NCBI GenBank assembly: GCA_910587235.1
Contig: CAJUKD010000020.1
Location: 1-43,263, forward strand
Direction: 5' to 3'
DNA length: 43,263 nt
From: an uncultured Muribaculaceae bacterium
GTDB lineage: Bacteria; Bacteroidota; Bacteroidia; Bacteroidales; Muribaculaceae
The position numbers were made by a program, and so were the translations under genes. Each line of letters starts with the position of its first letter. The first letter of the stretch is position 1. A model generated the notes under the pieces. The model ran no database searches, was not told where the DNA came from, and was given only the letters and a program-made list of their open reading frames with translations. Positions 6,527-15,520 of this stretch are shown here, in pieces.

Positions 6527-7882
6527 CTACACCGCCGGCAGCGACATGCCGTTCAGCTTGCGGTACAGGTCAAGTGCATAGACATCGGTCATAGCCGACA
6601 CATGATCCAGCACAGCCTGAAGCTTACCGTAGAGCGTAGGAGCTGCCACATCGTACTGCTGCGGGAACTTTGCCAGCAACAGCCGCGAATAATGAAGTTC
6701 AGGACGCGTAACCGCTTCCGTAAGCTTCTCCATCAGGAAAGATATGATGCGGTTACCGGCCAGCTCGATATCTACAACCTCAGGCGAGCGGTAGATTTTC
6801 TCCCACGACAGAGCGTTGCACTGCTCATAGCCGTGGCGCTCGCGCTCGCCTATATGCGCCAGCAGAGGCCCATCGAACTTTCCGGCGAGAATCGCATCCT
6901 CGTTTGCGATAAAAGTACGCGCGCATTGTTCCACAAGCGTACCCACCACACAAGAGCGCAGATACGCGATCTTTTCGTTGGGATCGTCGACAGCATCCAT
7001 CACCTCCTCCATCCTGAGCCTGCGCTCTTCCGGAAAAAAAGACATGAAAGCGTCGATAACCCTGCGTGTGGGAATAATCTTGAGCTTGTGGGCATCCTCT
7101 ATATCCATGACCTCGTAACAGATATCGTCGGCCGCCTCCACTATATACACAAGCGGATGGCGGGCATAGCGCAACGGCTCGCCCGGAGCCGAGAGGCGCA
7201 ACAGCCCAAGCTCGTCGGCCACACGTACGTAGTCCTCGCGTTCGCTGACAAAAAAGCCGAACTTGCCCTTTTCCGAAAGCGACGACTCATAAGGATACTT
7301 GACAATCGAAGCCAACGTGGAATAAGTCATGGCAAAACCGCCCTTGCGGCGCCCCTTGAACTGATGCGAAAGCACCCGGAAGGCATTGGCATTGCCCTCG
7401 AAACGCGTCAGGTCGGCCCATTCCGCCTCGGAAAGCTGCGGACGCAAAACACTGCCCGGACCTTCACTGAAAAATGCCGCCATCGCTTTCTCGCCGCTAT
7501 GGCCGAAAGGAGGATTGCCAAGATCATGCGCCAGACATGCCGCAGACACAATATCGCCTATATGGTCGAAATGTTCCGTACCTGCTGCTTCGCCGCTGTG
7601 ACGGCGACGAAGCTCGACGGCCACGGCATCGGCCATCGACTTGCCTACGCAAGCAACCTCCATCGAATGGGTCAGACGGTTGTGCACAAAGACACTCCCG
7701 GGCAAAGGAAACACCTGGGTCTTGTTCTGCAAGCGCCGGAAAGGCGAAGAAAAGACAAGACGGTCGTAGTCGCGGCGGAAATCCGTGCGCGTGCCGCTCT
7801 TGCGCGGGTCGTGGTAATCCTCCAGACCGAAGCGCTTGTCATTGACAAGCCTCTCCCAACGCATTACATTAGAATCTGCCAT
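6527..7882 (-). CDS. dgt: Deoxyguanosinetriphosphate triphosphohydrolase (dGTPase family)
   Basis: A 451-aa HD-domain phosphohydrolase. The N-terminus DYHDPRKSGTRTDFRRDYDRLVFSSPFRRLQNKTQVF is characteristic of the family. Metal ligands are visible at H72 (RLTHSMEV) and H119-D120 (LAHDLGNPPFGHSGE), with a further ligand in the VEAADDICYEVMDIEDA segment. It hydrolyses dGTP or other dNTPs to the nucleoside plus triphosphate and so shapes dNTP pools; members of this family can also restrict phage. Start ATG at 7882. It lies 11 nt downstream of the aminotransferase stop on the same strand, so it may be co-transcribed with it. Confidence 0.93.
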   Translation of the reverse strand: MADSNVMRWERLVNDKRFGLEDYHDPRKSGTRTDFRRDYDRLVFSSPFRRLQNKTQVFPLPGSVFVHNRLTHSMEVACVGKSMADAVAVELRRRHSGEAAGTEHFDHIGDIVSAACLAHDLGNPPFGHSGEKAMAAFFSEGPGSVLRPQLSEAEWADLTRFEGNANAFRVLSHQFKGRRKGGFAMTYSTLASIVKYPYESSLSEKGKFGFFVSEREDYVRVADELGLLRLSAPGEPLRYARHPLVYIVEAADDICYEVMDIEDAHKLKIIPTRRVIDAFMSFFPEERRLRMEEVMDAVDDPNEKIAYLRSCVVGTLVEQCARTFIANEDAILAGKFDGPLLAHIGERERHGYEQCNALSWEKIYRSPEVVDIELAGNRIISFLMEKLTEAVTRPELHYSRLLLAKFPQQYDVAAPTLYGKLQAVLDHVSAMTDVYALDLYRKLNGMSLPAV

Positions 7883-7893
7883 TCCTCAAAGCT

Positions 7894-9090
7894 CTAAACC
7901 AATCGCCCAAGAGCGGCAGCAATACGGCGCATGGCCTCGGCGATATTTTCGTCGGAAGTGGCATAGCTCAGACGGATGTAGCCGGGAGCGCAGAAAGCCG
8001 CACCGTCCACCGTTGCCACATGCGCCTCCTCCAGCAGATACATCGCCAGATCGGAAGAATTCTCAATAAGCCGCTCACCCGCACGTTTGCCTATATACGC
8101 ACTGACCTCAGGAAAAAGATAGAAAGCACCCTGAGGTTCGTTGACCTTAAGTCCGGGAATCTCGCGGGCAAGACGCACCACCAGGTCGCGACGGCGCTCA
8201 AAGGCTCGGCGCATCTCTTCCACACAGTCCTGCGAAGCGTCGTAGGCAGCCTCGGCAGCCTTCTGCGCTATGGACGACGCGCCCGAGGTATATTGTCCCT
8301 GAAGCTTGGTGACAGCCTTGGCAATCTCGACAGGTGCGGCGCAGTAACCTATGCGCCAGCCGGTCATGGCATACGCCTTCGACACTCCGTTGATTATCAC
8401 CACGCGGCCGGCAAGTTCCGGGAAAGAACCGAGCGATGTGAACGGTTTGTGCGTATAATTTATGTGCTCGTAGATTTCATCAGCAATGACAAGCACGTCG
8501 GGATAGCGGGCTATCACATCGACAAGTGCCTGAAGTTCGGCGGCAGAATACACACTGCCCGTCGGATTCGACGGAGAACAAAGAAGGACAGCACGGGTAC
8601 GCTCGTTCATGGCGCCCTCAAGCTGTGCAGGGGTAACCTTGAAATCATCGGCTATGCCGGTCGGCACCTCCACAACCCGGCCCTCGGCAAGTTTGACCAT
8701 CTCCACATAGCTGACCCATGCGGGCGTCGGAATGACAACCTCGTCGCCGGGATTGACCGTTGCAAGGATGACATTGCACAGAGCCTGCTTGGCTCCGTTG
8801 CCCACAACGATCTGTTCCGGAGCATAGATAAGGCCGTTCTCGCGCGAAAGCTTGGCCGCAATGGATTTGCGCAGGCTGAGATAGCCCGGCACCGGAGTGT
8901 AGAAACTGAAATTATCGCCTATGGCACGCACTGCGGCAGCCTTGATATGAGCCGGAGTGTTAAAATCCGGCTCTCCGACAGAAAGGTTGATAACATCAAC
9001 GCCCTGAGCTTTAAGCTCATTACTCTTTTGCGACATGGCAAGTGTCTGCGATTGTGCGAGTGTGGCAACCCGCGTCGAAATCTTTTGCAT
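7894..9090 (-). CDS. aspC: Pyridoxal-phosphate aminotransferase, aspartate aminotransferase type (class I)
   Basis: A 398-aa fold-type I aminotransferase of the AspB/subgroup Ib type. Motifs: NLSVGEPDFNTP (35-46), NPTG (175-178), IADEIYEHINY (202-212), the PLP lysine K238 in GVSKAYAMTGWRIGY, and the substrate-carboxylate Arg in PGYIRLSYA near the C-terminus. The likely reaction is aspartate plus 2-oxoglutarate to oxaloacetate plus glutamate. Exact amino-acid preference cannot be read from sequence; some members use prephenate or aromatic substrates. Transcribed from the promoter in the first copy of the duplicated repeat at 9117-9149. Confidence 0.9.
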   Translation of the reverse strand: MQKISTRVATLAQSQTLAMSQKSNELKAQGVDVINLSVGEPDFNTPAHIKAAAVRAIGDNFSFYTPVPGYLSLRKSIAAKLSRENGLIYAPEQIVVGNGAKQALCNVILATVNPGDEVVIPTPAWVSYVEMVKLAEGRVVEVPTGIADDFKVTPAQLEGAMNERTRAVLLCSPSNPTGSVYSAAELQALVDVIARYPDVLVIADEIYEHINYTHKPFTSLGSFPELAGRVVIINGVSKAYAMTGWRIGYCAAPVEIAKAVTKLQGQYTSGASSIAQKAAEAAYDASQDCVEEMRRAFERRRDLVVRLAREIPGLKVNEPQGAFYLFPEVSAYIGKRAGERLIENSSDLAMYLLEEAHVATVDGAAFCAPGYIRLSYATSDENIAEAMRRIAAALGRLV

Positions 9091-9116
9091 ACGTTCCTTT
9101 GTTTAATCAAGTAAGA

Positions 9117-9149
9117 CAAAGATACGAATAAGTCGAGTGCAAAGCCAAA
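9117..9149 (-). promoter_or_regulatory. Promoter of the aminotransferase gene
   Basis: On the - strand TATCTTTG (9117-9124) matches the TAnnTTTG -7 box, with TTTG at 9146-9149 after a 21-nt spacer as -33 element. Start of transcription would be near 9110, about 20 nt before the ATG at 9090. The promoter overlaps the first copy of a 36-bp direct repeat. Confidence 0.65.
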
Positions 9150-9231
9150 TTTATTTGTGCTTTGCCGAGCGAAAGTATCCAAGACGGCAGTCAACGATAC
9201 GAATAAGTCGAGTGCAATGCTAAATTTATTT
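9121..9231. repeat. Duplicated 36-bp intergenic repeat, 75-bp period
   Basis: Copies at 9121-9156 and 9196-9231 are 36 bases with two mismatches, both beginning GATACGAATAAGTCGAGTGC. Copy 1 carries an intact - strand -7 box. Copy 2 has a degenerate one (TATCGTTG on the - strand). It may be a promoter duplication or two copies of a dispersed Bacteroidales intergenic repeat. Confidence 0.8.
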
Positions 9232-9664
9232 AATCTTTACCTATCATGGTACCTTCGCCTGCTTTTGCTTAACAATAATCCTAATTTTAACTTAATTGCG
9301 TTAAATCAACCCTACTGTTGAGTATTTCAAGACTTAATTATGTGAAATTTCAAAAATTCTTATTTTCTTTGCGTAAGAATTGCTTCATATCAGGCTTCAT
9401 AGCCGCAGCAGAGAAGCATCTGAAAGTCAAGAGAAGATTATAGAATACTGAAATTAAGAGCCTGAACGACAGCGTAGCGCACCGTTTCGACTACCATGAA
9501 CCGCCCTACATGCCCATCGACCGAATACCGGCCCGGCAGATGCCTCGGCCGCTTTCTGTGTTTCTGTCCCGCCGCACCCCCGGGACCCGGCTTCCACGCT
9601 GTTCTGTAAGAAAAAAATAGAGATAAAATCAAAAATAACTACGTTAAACTTAAAACACTCCTGC
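9232..9664. other. Long intergenic region / probable susC-like leader
   Basis: A 433-nt stretch without a convincing gene. The first part is AT-rich and contains TTTCTTTG at 9364-9371, one mismatch from the -7 consensus, so transcription could begin near 9378 and leave a leader of about 285 nt. The second part (about 9460-9605) is GC-rich. No riboswitch, anti-sigma/sigma gene or small ORF could be supported. Confidence 0.35.
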
Positions 9665-12600
9665 ATGAAGAACATTTGTTTTCAAATGACCCGGAAAGCA
9701 TGGCTCACGCTCGTACTGGTGCTGACCATGGCATTCCCGGCTTTAGCGCAAAAAATCACGGTCAACGGCACCGTGTTCGAGCCTGAAGGTGAACCCGCCA
9801 TCGGCGCGAGTGTCGAAGTCCAGGGCGCCCAGATGGGCGTAGCCACCGACATCGACGGTAACTTCCAGCTTCAGGTCGCTCCCGACGCCGTCCTGACAAT
9901 CTCCTACGTCGGATGCGACACTCAGACCATCCCCGTCGAAGGCCGCACCCGGATCACCGTGCGCCTGAAGACCAACACTGTGGCTATGAACGAACTCGTC
10001 GTGGTCGGTTACGGTGCCGTCAAAAAATCCGACGCAACAGGCTCCGTAGCAGTCATCAAACCCGACGAAATCGAAGCCGGCATAGCCAAATCGGCTCAGG
10101 ATCTGCTCGTAGGCGCAAGCCCCGGCGTGGTCGTGACTCCCGACGGCGGTAACCCCGTGGGCGGCGCAACCATCCGTATCCGCGGCGGTTCCTCTCTCTC
10201 GGCCACCAACGACCCCCTGATCGTGATCGACGGCGTGCCCATGACCAACCAGTCGGGCGCGGCAGGCACGAACCCCATGACAAGCATCAACCCGCAGAAC
10301 ATCGAATCGATGACGATTCTGAAAGATGCTTCCGCAACAGCCATCTACGGTTCGCGCGCATCAAACGGCGTCATAATAATCACCACCAAGCGCGGCAAGA
10401 GCGGACGCCCGCAGGTGAACTTTGCAGCAAACGTCCACGTGGCAACAGCCCGCAAGACACTCAACGTGATGGACGCAGCCGAATTCACCGATTTCGTGAC
10501 AAACCGAGTAGGCACACCCGCTGCCATCGGAATGCTTGGCACCGGAAACACCGACTGGCAGAAAGAAGTGCTCCGCACTGCCATTTCTCACGACTATGAC
10601 CTCAGCGTCGGCGGAACAGTAGGCTTCCTGCCATACCGCGTTTCGGCATCCTATAACAATAACAAAGGTATCGTAGTCAAATCCGACCTCCAGCGTGCTA
10701 CAGTAGGTATCAACCTGTCGCCAAAATTCTTCGACGAAAAACTGTCGGTCAACCTCAACGTCAACGGCTCCTACATCAAAAGCGAGGAAGCCGACCTCGG
10801 TGCAGTAGGTGCGGCTACATCATTCAATCCCACTCTGCCCATATACAGCCCCTACAAGACTGTCGGCAATTCCGGCCTGACAATGTTCAACGGCTACACA
10901 CAGGTGCTCAACGGCGACGGCGGCCTTGAACTGCAGGCTTCGCAGAACCCCGTGCAGCTCAACGCCGACCGCGACTATTCAGGCACAGTATGGTCATCGA
11001 CAGGCAACCTGCAGATCGACTATGCCCTGCACTTCCTCCCCGAACTACACTTCAACCTCAACCTCGGCTATCAGGTGTCGAAGAACAGCACCGAAACCAT
11101 CGTTGCCCCCAACTCATCGATGGCATGGCGCAACGGCGACCTGCTCACCATGGGCGCACCGGGTGCCGGCACACGCAGCGAATGGTATGAACTGCAGCGC
11201 AACACCCTGCTCGACTTCTACATCAACTACCGAAAAGAATTTGAAGCAATACGCTCCAACCTCGATGTGATGGCAGGTTATTCATGGCAGCGCTTCGACT
11301 ACCACGGCCGCAGCCAGAACTACCTGAACACCATGGGCTTCATCACCTCAAACGACGAAGATTCAAAAGGCCAGATCATTTACGACAAGGCGACAGACAC
11401 CTACACTCTCGACTGGAACCAGGCCACAGCCGACATGATCGGACAGCCCGTAGCCGACAAACCCATAGACCGCTGGGCCAACCCCCTGCAGCTCGTTTCG
11501 TTCTTCGGCCGTGTCAACTACTCGTTCGACGACACATACCTGCTCACAGCCACTCTTCGTGACGACGGAACCTCACGCTTCTCAAAGAACAACCGTTGGG
11601 GTCTGTTCCCCGCCGTTGCCCTCGGCTGGAAAATCCTCAACATGCCATTCATGGAAAAAGCACAGAGCGTGATGAACGACTTCAAACTCCGCCTTGGCTG
11701 GGGTGTGACCGGACAGCAGGACCTCGGAGGCTCCTACTTCCCCTACATGGCAACCTACACCATCTCCGACAAAGTAGGCTTCCTCTACCCCGGATATAAC
11801 GGCGGATGGATCGCACCGATCAACCCCAACGCATACGACGAAAACATTAAGTGGGAAGAAACAACCACCTGGAACGTCGGCCTTGATCTGGCATTCCTCA
11901 ACAACCGCATCACAGCCGCACTCGACTGGTATCTGCGCAACACCAAAGACCTGCTCGCCTACACTCCGGTAGCCGGCGTGAACGTGGCCAACTATATGAA
12001 CCGCAACATCGGTTCACTGCGCAACATCGGCGTCGAAGGCACAATCACCGCCCGTCCCGTCGTGACCAAAGAATTCACCTGGACCACTGCTCTCAACGTG
12101 GCCTGGAACAAGAACAAGATCACGGCCCTCACAGGCGATGCCGAAACATCACAGATCAAAAGCCGCGACACCCCGGGCGGAACAGGCACAGGCCTGCAGT
12201 ATCACCTCGTGGGACAGCCTGCCAACTCATATCTCGTATTCCAGCAGGTATATGACAGCAACGGCGACCCCCTGCCCGGACAATATGTCGACCAGAATGC
12301 CGACGGCATAATCGACGACAAGGACAAGATAATCTACCACTCGCCCGATCCCAAGGTGACAATGACATGGAACAACACCTTCAACTGGCGCAACTGGGAT
12401 CTTGGAATCGTCCTCCGTGCAAACATCGGCAACTATGTCTACAACGGTCCGCTCTACGACCGCAACAGACTCTCAGCCGTGTCCGGCTACCAGCTCAACA
12501 ACATAATCCGCGACGAGTACGTATTCCCGGCATTCGTCAAGAACGAGCAGCTCATCCTGAGCGACTACTATGTCGAAAACGCCTCTTTCGTCCGCTGCGA

Positions 12601-12793
12601 CAATATCACTCTGGGCTATACTTTCGACAACCTGCTCAACAACAACCTGCGCCTGCGCCTCTTCGGTGCCGTGCAGAACCCGTTTGTCATCACCGGATAC
12701 CGCGGTCTTGACCCCGAAATTTTCGACGGCATCGACAACAACCGCTACCCGCGCCCTGTCACCGCAACCCTCGGCCTTGTAGCCACATTCTAA
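9665..12793 (+). CDS. SusC/RagA-family TonB-linked outer membrane transporter
   Basis: A 1042-aa outer membrane protein. The signal peptide is about residues 1-28 (cleavage after PALA), then a CarboxypepD-regulatory-like domain (31-103, containing VNGTVFEPEGEPAIGASV), a TonB-box-like NELVVVGYG (109-117), a plug domain to about 240 (IRIRGGSSLSATNDPLIVIDGVPM; TILKDASATAIYGSRASNGVIIITTK) and a 22-strand barrel ending in an aromatic residue. With the SusD partner downstream it imports oligosaccharides across the outer membrane, powered by TonB. The starch-binding-type neighbours hint at an alpha-glucan, which is inference. There is no N-terminal transducer extension, so it is not itself an anti-sigma-controlled signaller. 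Confidence 0.95.
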   Translation: MKNICFQMTRKAWLTLVLVLTMAFPALAQKITVNGTVFEPEGEPAIGASVEVQGAQMGVATDIDGNFQLQVAPDAVLTISYVGCDTQTIPVEGRTRITVRLKTNTVAMNELVVVGYGAVKKSDATGSVAVIKPDEIEAGIAKSAQDLLVGASPGVVVTPDGGNPVGGATIRIRGGSSLSATNDPLIVIDGVPMTNQSGAAGTNPMTSINPQNIESMTILKDASATAIYGSRASNGVIIITTKRGKSGRPQVNFAANVHVATARKTLNVMDAAEFTDFVTNRVGTPAAIGMLGTGNTDWQKEVLRTAISHDYDLSVGGTVGFLPYRVSASYNNNKGIVVKSDLQRATVGINLSPKFFDEKLSVNLNVNGSYIKSEEADLGAVGAATSFNPTLPIYSPYKTVGNSGLTMFNGYTQVLNGDGGLELQASQNPVQLNADRDYSGTVWSSTGNLQIDYALHFLPELHFNLNLGYQVSKNSTETIVAPNSSMAWRNGDLLTMGAPGAGTRSEWYELQRNTLLDFYINYRKEFEAIRSNLDVMAGYSWQRFDYHGRSQNYLNTMGFITSNDEDSKGQIIYDKATDTYTLDWNQATADMIGQPVADKPIDRWANPLQLVSFFGRVNYSFDDTYLLTATLRDDGTSRFSKNNRWGLFPAVALGWKILNMPFMEKAQSVMNDFKLRLGWGVTGQQDLGGSYFPYMATYTISDKVGFLYPGYNGGWIAPINPNAYDENIKWEETTTWNVGLDLAFLNNRITAALDWYLRNTKDLLAYTPVAGVNVANYMNRNIGSLRNIGVEGTITARPVVTKEFTWTTALNVAWNKNKITALTGDAETSQIKSRDTPGGTGTGLQYHLVGQPANSYLVFQQVYDSNGDPLPGQYVDQNADGIIDDKDKIIYHSPDPKVTMTWNNTFNWRNWDLGIVLRANIGNYVYNGPLYDRNRLSAVSGYQLNNIIRDEYVFPAFVKNEQLILSDYYVENASFVRCDNITLGYTFDNLLNNNLRLRLFGAVQNPFVITGYRGLDPEIFDGIDNNRYPRPVTATLGLVATF

Positions 12794-12816
12794 TTCCTAA
12801 CGAAGCATAATCAGAT

Positions 12817-14487
12817 ATGAAAGCTATAAAGAAATTCATCGTACTGGCCGCCGCTGCCATTGGATTGTCATCCTGCGTCGGCGACCTCGACCTGAAGCCC
12901 ACCGACCCGCGCACACTAACCGCGGCTGACTTCGCAAAAGATCCAGAGGACTACATGGACCGCGTGATGGCAAACGTACAGATGGCATTCGCCACCTACG
13001 GTGCCAACGGCAACTCTCCGGTCGCCGGTTTCGACGGCGGTATGGCCACATTCCAGCGCGCAACATTCATCCTTGAGGAAATACCCACCGACGAAGCGAA
13101 CTGGATAGCCACATCCGACGCCGACTACGGACAACTGCAGTACGGCATTCCCACCGCATCCGTAAAATTCATCGAAGGCACATATTCACGTTACATCATC
13201 AACGTGACCTTCTGCAACCAGTTCATACAGACCGTCAACGACGGATACTTCAATCTCGACGAATCCCTAAAGCCTAAAGCCGACGAATACATCCGTCAGT
13301 GCAAAATCCTGCGCTCGGCATGCTACTTCTACCTTGTCGACTGCTTCGGCAACGTACCCTACGCCGACGAGAACACAGCCGTAGGTTCAATCGCTCCGCA
13401 GCTCCCGCGCGAAGAGATTTTCACACGTGTCACACAGACTCTTGAGGACATAGTGAAGGAATACGAAGCCAACCCTGTCGAACAGCGCTACGGATATGTA
13501 GGCGTCGACGTCGCACGCGCCCTGCTGGTGAAATTCTACCTCAATGCCGAAGTGTACACCGGCACACCCGCATGGGACAAATGCCTCGCACACTCAAAAG
13601 CAATCATCGACCGCCTCAAAGGCCCCGGCTTCAAAGGTTCGGGTCTGGCCAACGTGTATCAGCAGCTTTTCGCTGTCAACAACGACCAGTACACCATCGG
13701 AGGAAGCAATGCCGTCAATGAAATCATCTGGGGTATCCCCCAGGAAATGCCCAACCTGCTGTCATGGGCAAACGGCACATTTATGGTAGGCGGATGGCTC
13801 AGTGCCTCCAAGCCTTCCGACAGCTGGCAGTGCTCATTCGCCGACTACAACGTCACCGACGGTTGGAAATGTATGACTACTCGCCGCCAGTTCGTCGAAA
13901 AATTCGACTGGAACGAAGCGACTATGGCTACATCGCCCGACGACCGCGTACGCGACTGGAAAACATCGAAAGACGGATTCTCCCCCGACGCTCCCGCTCT
14001 CGACCAGGACAATTTCGGTTCAAACGGCTATCTGCCCATGAAGTTCACCAACTGGGCGCTCGACGCCGAAGGCAAACGCGACACTGACCTGTCGCCTGTT
14101 GCCAACAACCAGAACGGAATCGACTATCCTGTCATCCGTCTGGCCGAAATATACCTCTCGGCCGCAGAAGCAATCCTTCACGGTGCAGGCGACAAGGCCG
14201 AAGCCCTCACATACGTGAACTACATCCGCGAGCGTGCCCTCCTCTCTCCCTGGACTTCCGGCGAACTCAGCCTCAACAGCCTGCAGGACGAACGCTGCCG
14301 CGAACTCTATACCGAGAACTGCCGCCGCACCGACCTTATCCGTTACGGAAAATACACCTCGGGCTACAACTGGAACTGGAAGAACCAGGTGCCCGGCGGT
14401 GCCGACCTTCCCGCACACTTCAACCTATATCCCCTGCCCAGCTCAATCGTTTATCTCGGCGGTTACACTCAGAACCCCGGCTATTGA
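12817..14487 (+). CDS. SusD/RagB-family surface glycan-binding lipoprotein
   Basis: A 556-aa lipoprotein with signal peptide MKAIKKFIVLAAAAIGLSSC; the acylated cysteine is C20. The SusD fold is visible from TPR-like helical segments (ILRSACYFYLVDCFGNVPY; YPVIRLAEIYLSAAEAILHG) and the C-terminal ERxRELYTENxRRTDLIRYGKY region. SusD proteins cap the SusC barrel like a lid and capture the glycan at the cell surface. It starts 23 nt after the susC-like gene, so same operon. The residues after C20 (VGDLD) are not the typical acidic export signal but contain Asp. Ligand not predictable. Confidence 0.95.
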   Translation: MKAIKKFIVLAAAAIGLSSCVGDLDLKPTDPRTLTAADFAKDPEDYMDRVMANVQMAFATYGANGNSPVAGFDGGMATFQRATFILEEIPTDEANWIATSDADYGQLQYGIPTASVKFIEGTYSRYIINVTFCNQFIQTVNDGYFNLDESLKPKADEYIRQCKILRSACYFYLVDCFGNVPYADENTAVGSIAPQLPREEIFTRVTQTLEDIVKEYEANPVEQRYGYVGVDVARALLVKFYLNAEVYTGTPAWDKCLAHSKAIIDRLKGPGFKGSGLANVYQQLFAVNNDQYTIGGSNAVNEIIWGIPQEMPNLLSWANGTFMVGGWLSASKPSDSWQCSFADYNVTDGWKCMTTRRQFVEKFDWNEATMATSPDDRVRDWKTSKDGFSPDAPALDQDNFGSNGYLPMKFTNWALDAEGKRDTDLSPVANNQNGIDYPVIRLAEIYLSAAEAILHGAGDKAEALTYVNYIRERALLSPWTSGELSLNSLQDERCRELYTENCRRTDLIRYGKYTSGYNWNWKNQVPGGADLPAHFNLYPLPSSIVYLGGYTQNPGY

Positions 14488-14525
14488 TTTCCTGACAGTA
14501 ACTACTCAAAAACAGATCAGAAACA

Positions 14526-15440
14526 ATGAAAAAATTCGCTATAATTCTTTCGGCAGCCGTGGCCGTGATGGGCTTCGCATCCTGCTCGCAGGACAAAGAG
14601 CCGGTCTACACCAAGCCCACAGAGTTCAAGCTCAATGTACCGCCTTTCGCCTCGCAGACCTATGAGCTGACCGAAGGCAATGAGATCCTTATCACTTGCT
14701 CGCAGCCCGACTACGGATACTCGGCCGTGACAAACTATTCAATCGAAGTATCTCTGACCCCCGATTTCAAAGTATGCGAACCCATCAATAGCATCGACGG
14801 CACTCAGGCCGCCATGCGCTTCAAAGATGTTGACTTCGCAACAGCAATCAATGTGCTCTTCGACATCAAGGACGAAGAAACTTGGGCTGCACACGTGGCC
14901 GAAAACCCCTCGCTGACCACAAAGCTCTATGTGCGCGCCGTAGCTTCGCTTCCCAACATCGAAGACTCCGAAATACGCTCCGGCAACAGCTTCGAGATGA
15001 CAAACGTCAAATATTTCTACTCTGTGCCTCAGCCCGGAGTCATCTACGTGATCGGTAACTACCAAGGAGCCTGGATCGCCCCACAGGAGGCAAACGCCGA
15101 ACTCCTCGCTCCATACACGCTATCCGAACCCGCAGATGCCATCGGTTCCAAAATATACAGCGGCACAATCGAATTCCAAGTCGAGGACGACGCAATCTTC
15201 CGATTCTACACCGAACTGACCGATTGGGACGGCGGAGCATCATGGGGCTGCGCTTCCGGCGACGGCTCGGACAAACCCTACGATTGCACATTCAACAGCG
15301 ACAATGAATATGAAGGCACTGTGGCTGAAGGCAAAACTTCATTCCAATTCACCGGAATAGGAAAACCCTTCAAAATAGAAATGACCGTCAACATGAACGA
15401 CGGCGTGAACACCGCAGTGTTCAAACTCATCAAAGAGTAA
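14526..15440 (+). CDS. SusE-like surface glycan-binding lipoprotein
   Basis: A 304-aa lipoprotein with lipobox GFASC (C20) followed by SQDKEP, an export-like charged stretch. The first half (about 25-165) looks like the SusE N-terminal Ig-like domain (TEFKLNVPPFASQTYELTEGNEILITCSQPDYGYSAVTNYSIEVSLTPDF). The second half (from GVIYVIGNYQGAW near residue 173) resembles one SusE/SusF carbohydrate-binding module. It is probably surface-exposed and helps bind the polymer. It lies 38 nt downstream of the susD-like gene. SusE/F family assignment is by motif resemblance; the ligand is unknown. Confidence 0.8.
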   Translation: MKKFAIILSAAVAVMGFASCSQDKEPVYTKPTEFKLNVPPFASQTYELTEGNEILITCSQPDYGYSAVTNYSIEVSLTPDFKVCEPINSIDGTQAAMRFKDVDFATAINVLFDIKDEETWAAHVAENPSLTTKLYVRAVASLPNIEDSEIRSGNSFEMTNVKYFYSVPQPGVIYVIGNYQGAWIAPQEANAELLAPYTLSEPADAIGSKIYSGTIEFQVEDDAIFRFYTELTDWDGGASWGCASGDGSDKPYDCTFNSDNEYEGTVAEGKTSFQFTGIGKPFKIEMTVNMNDGVNTAVFKLIKE

Positions 15441-15447
15441 AAAAATC

Positions 15448-15487
15448 GGGCTTATAGGCCTTATAGACTCCCAAGGTCTATAAGCCC
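15448..15487 (+). promoter_or_regulatory. Hairpin with two competing stems between the SusE-like and SusF-like genes
   Basis: GGGCTTATAG (15448-15457) can pair with CTATAAGCCC (15478-15487). Alternatively CTTATAGAC (15460-15468) pairs with GTCTATAAG (15476-15484), and the two choices exclude each other. No U-tract follows on the + strand, so it is not a standard terminator. It may stabilise or process the mRNA or set unequal expression of the flanking genes. Confidence 0.55.
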
Positions 15488-15520
15488 AATTAAAAACACC
15501 AAGCACAGAATCATTACAAT

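Noticed and set aside
6602..7897. 431-codon open frame on the + strand opposite dgt
   Set aside because: It mirrors the whole dgt gene, shows no family motif and arises from the lack of TTA/CTA/TCA codons in the true gene.
8020..9114. 364-codon open frame on the + strand opposite the aminotransferase gene
   Set aside because: Antisense shadow of a fully motif-supported PLP enzyme; low-complexity basic protein without recognisable domains.
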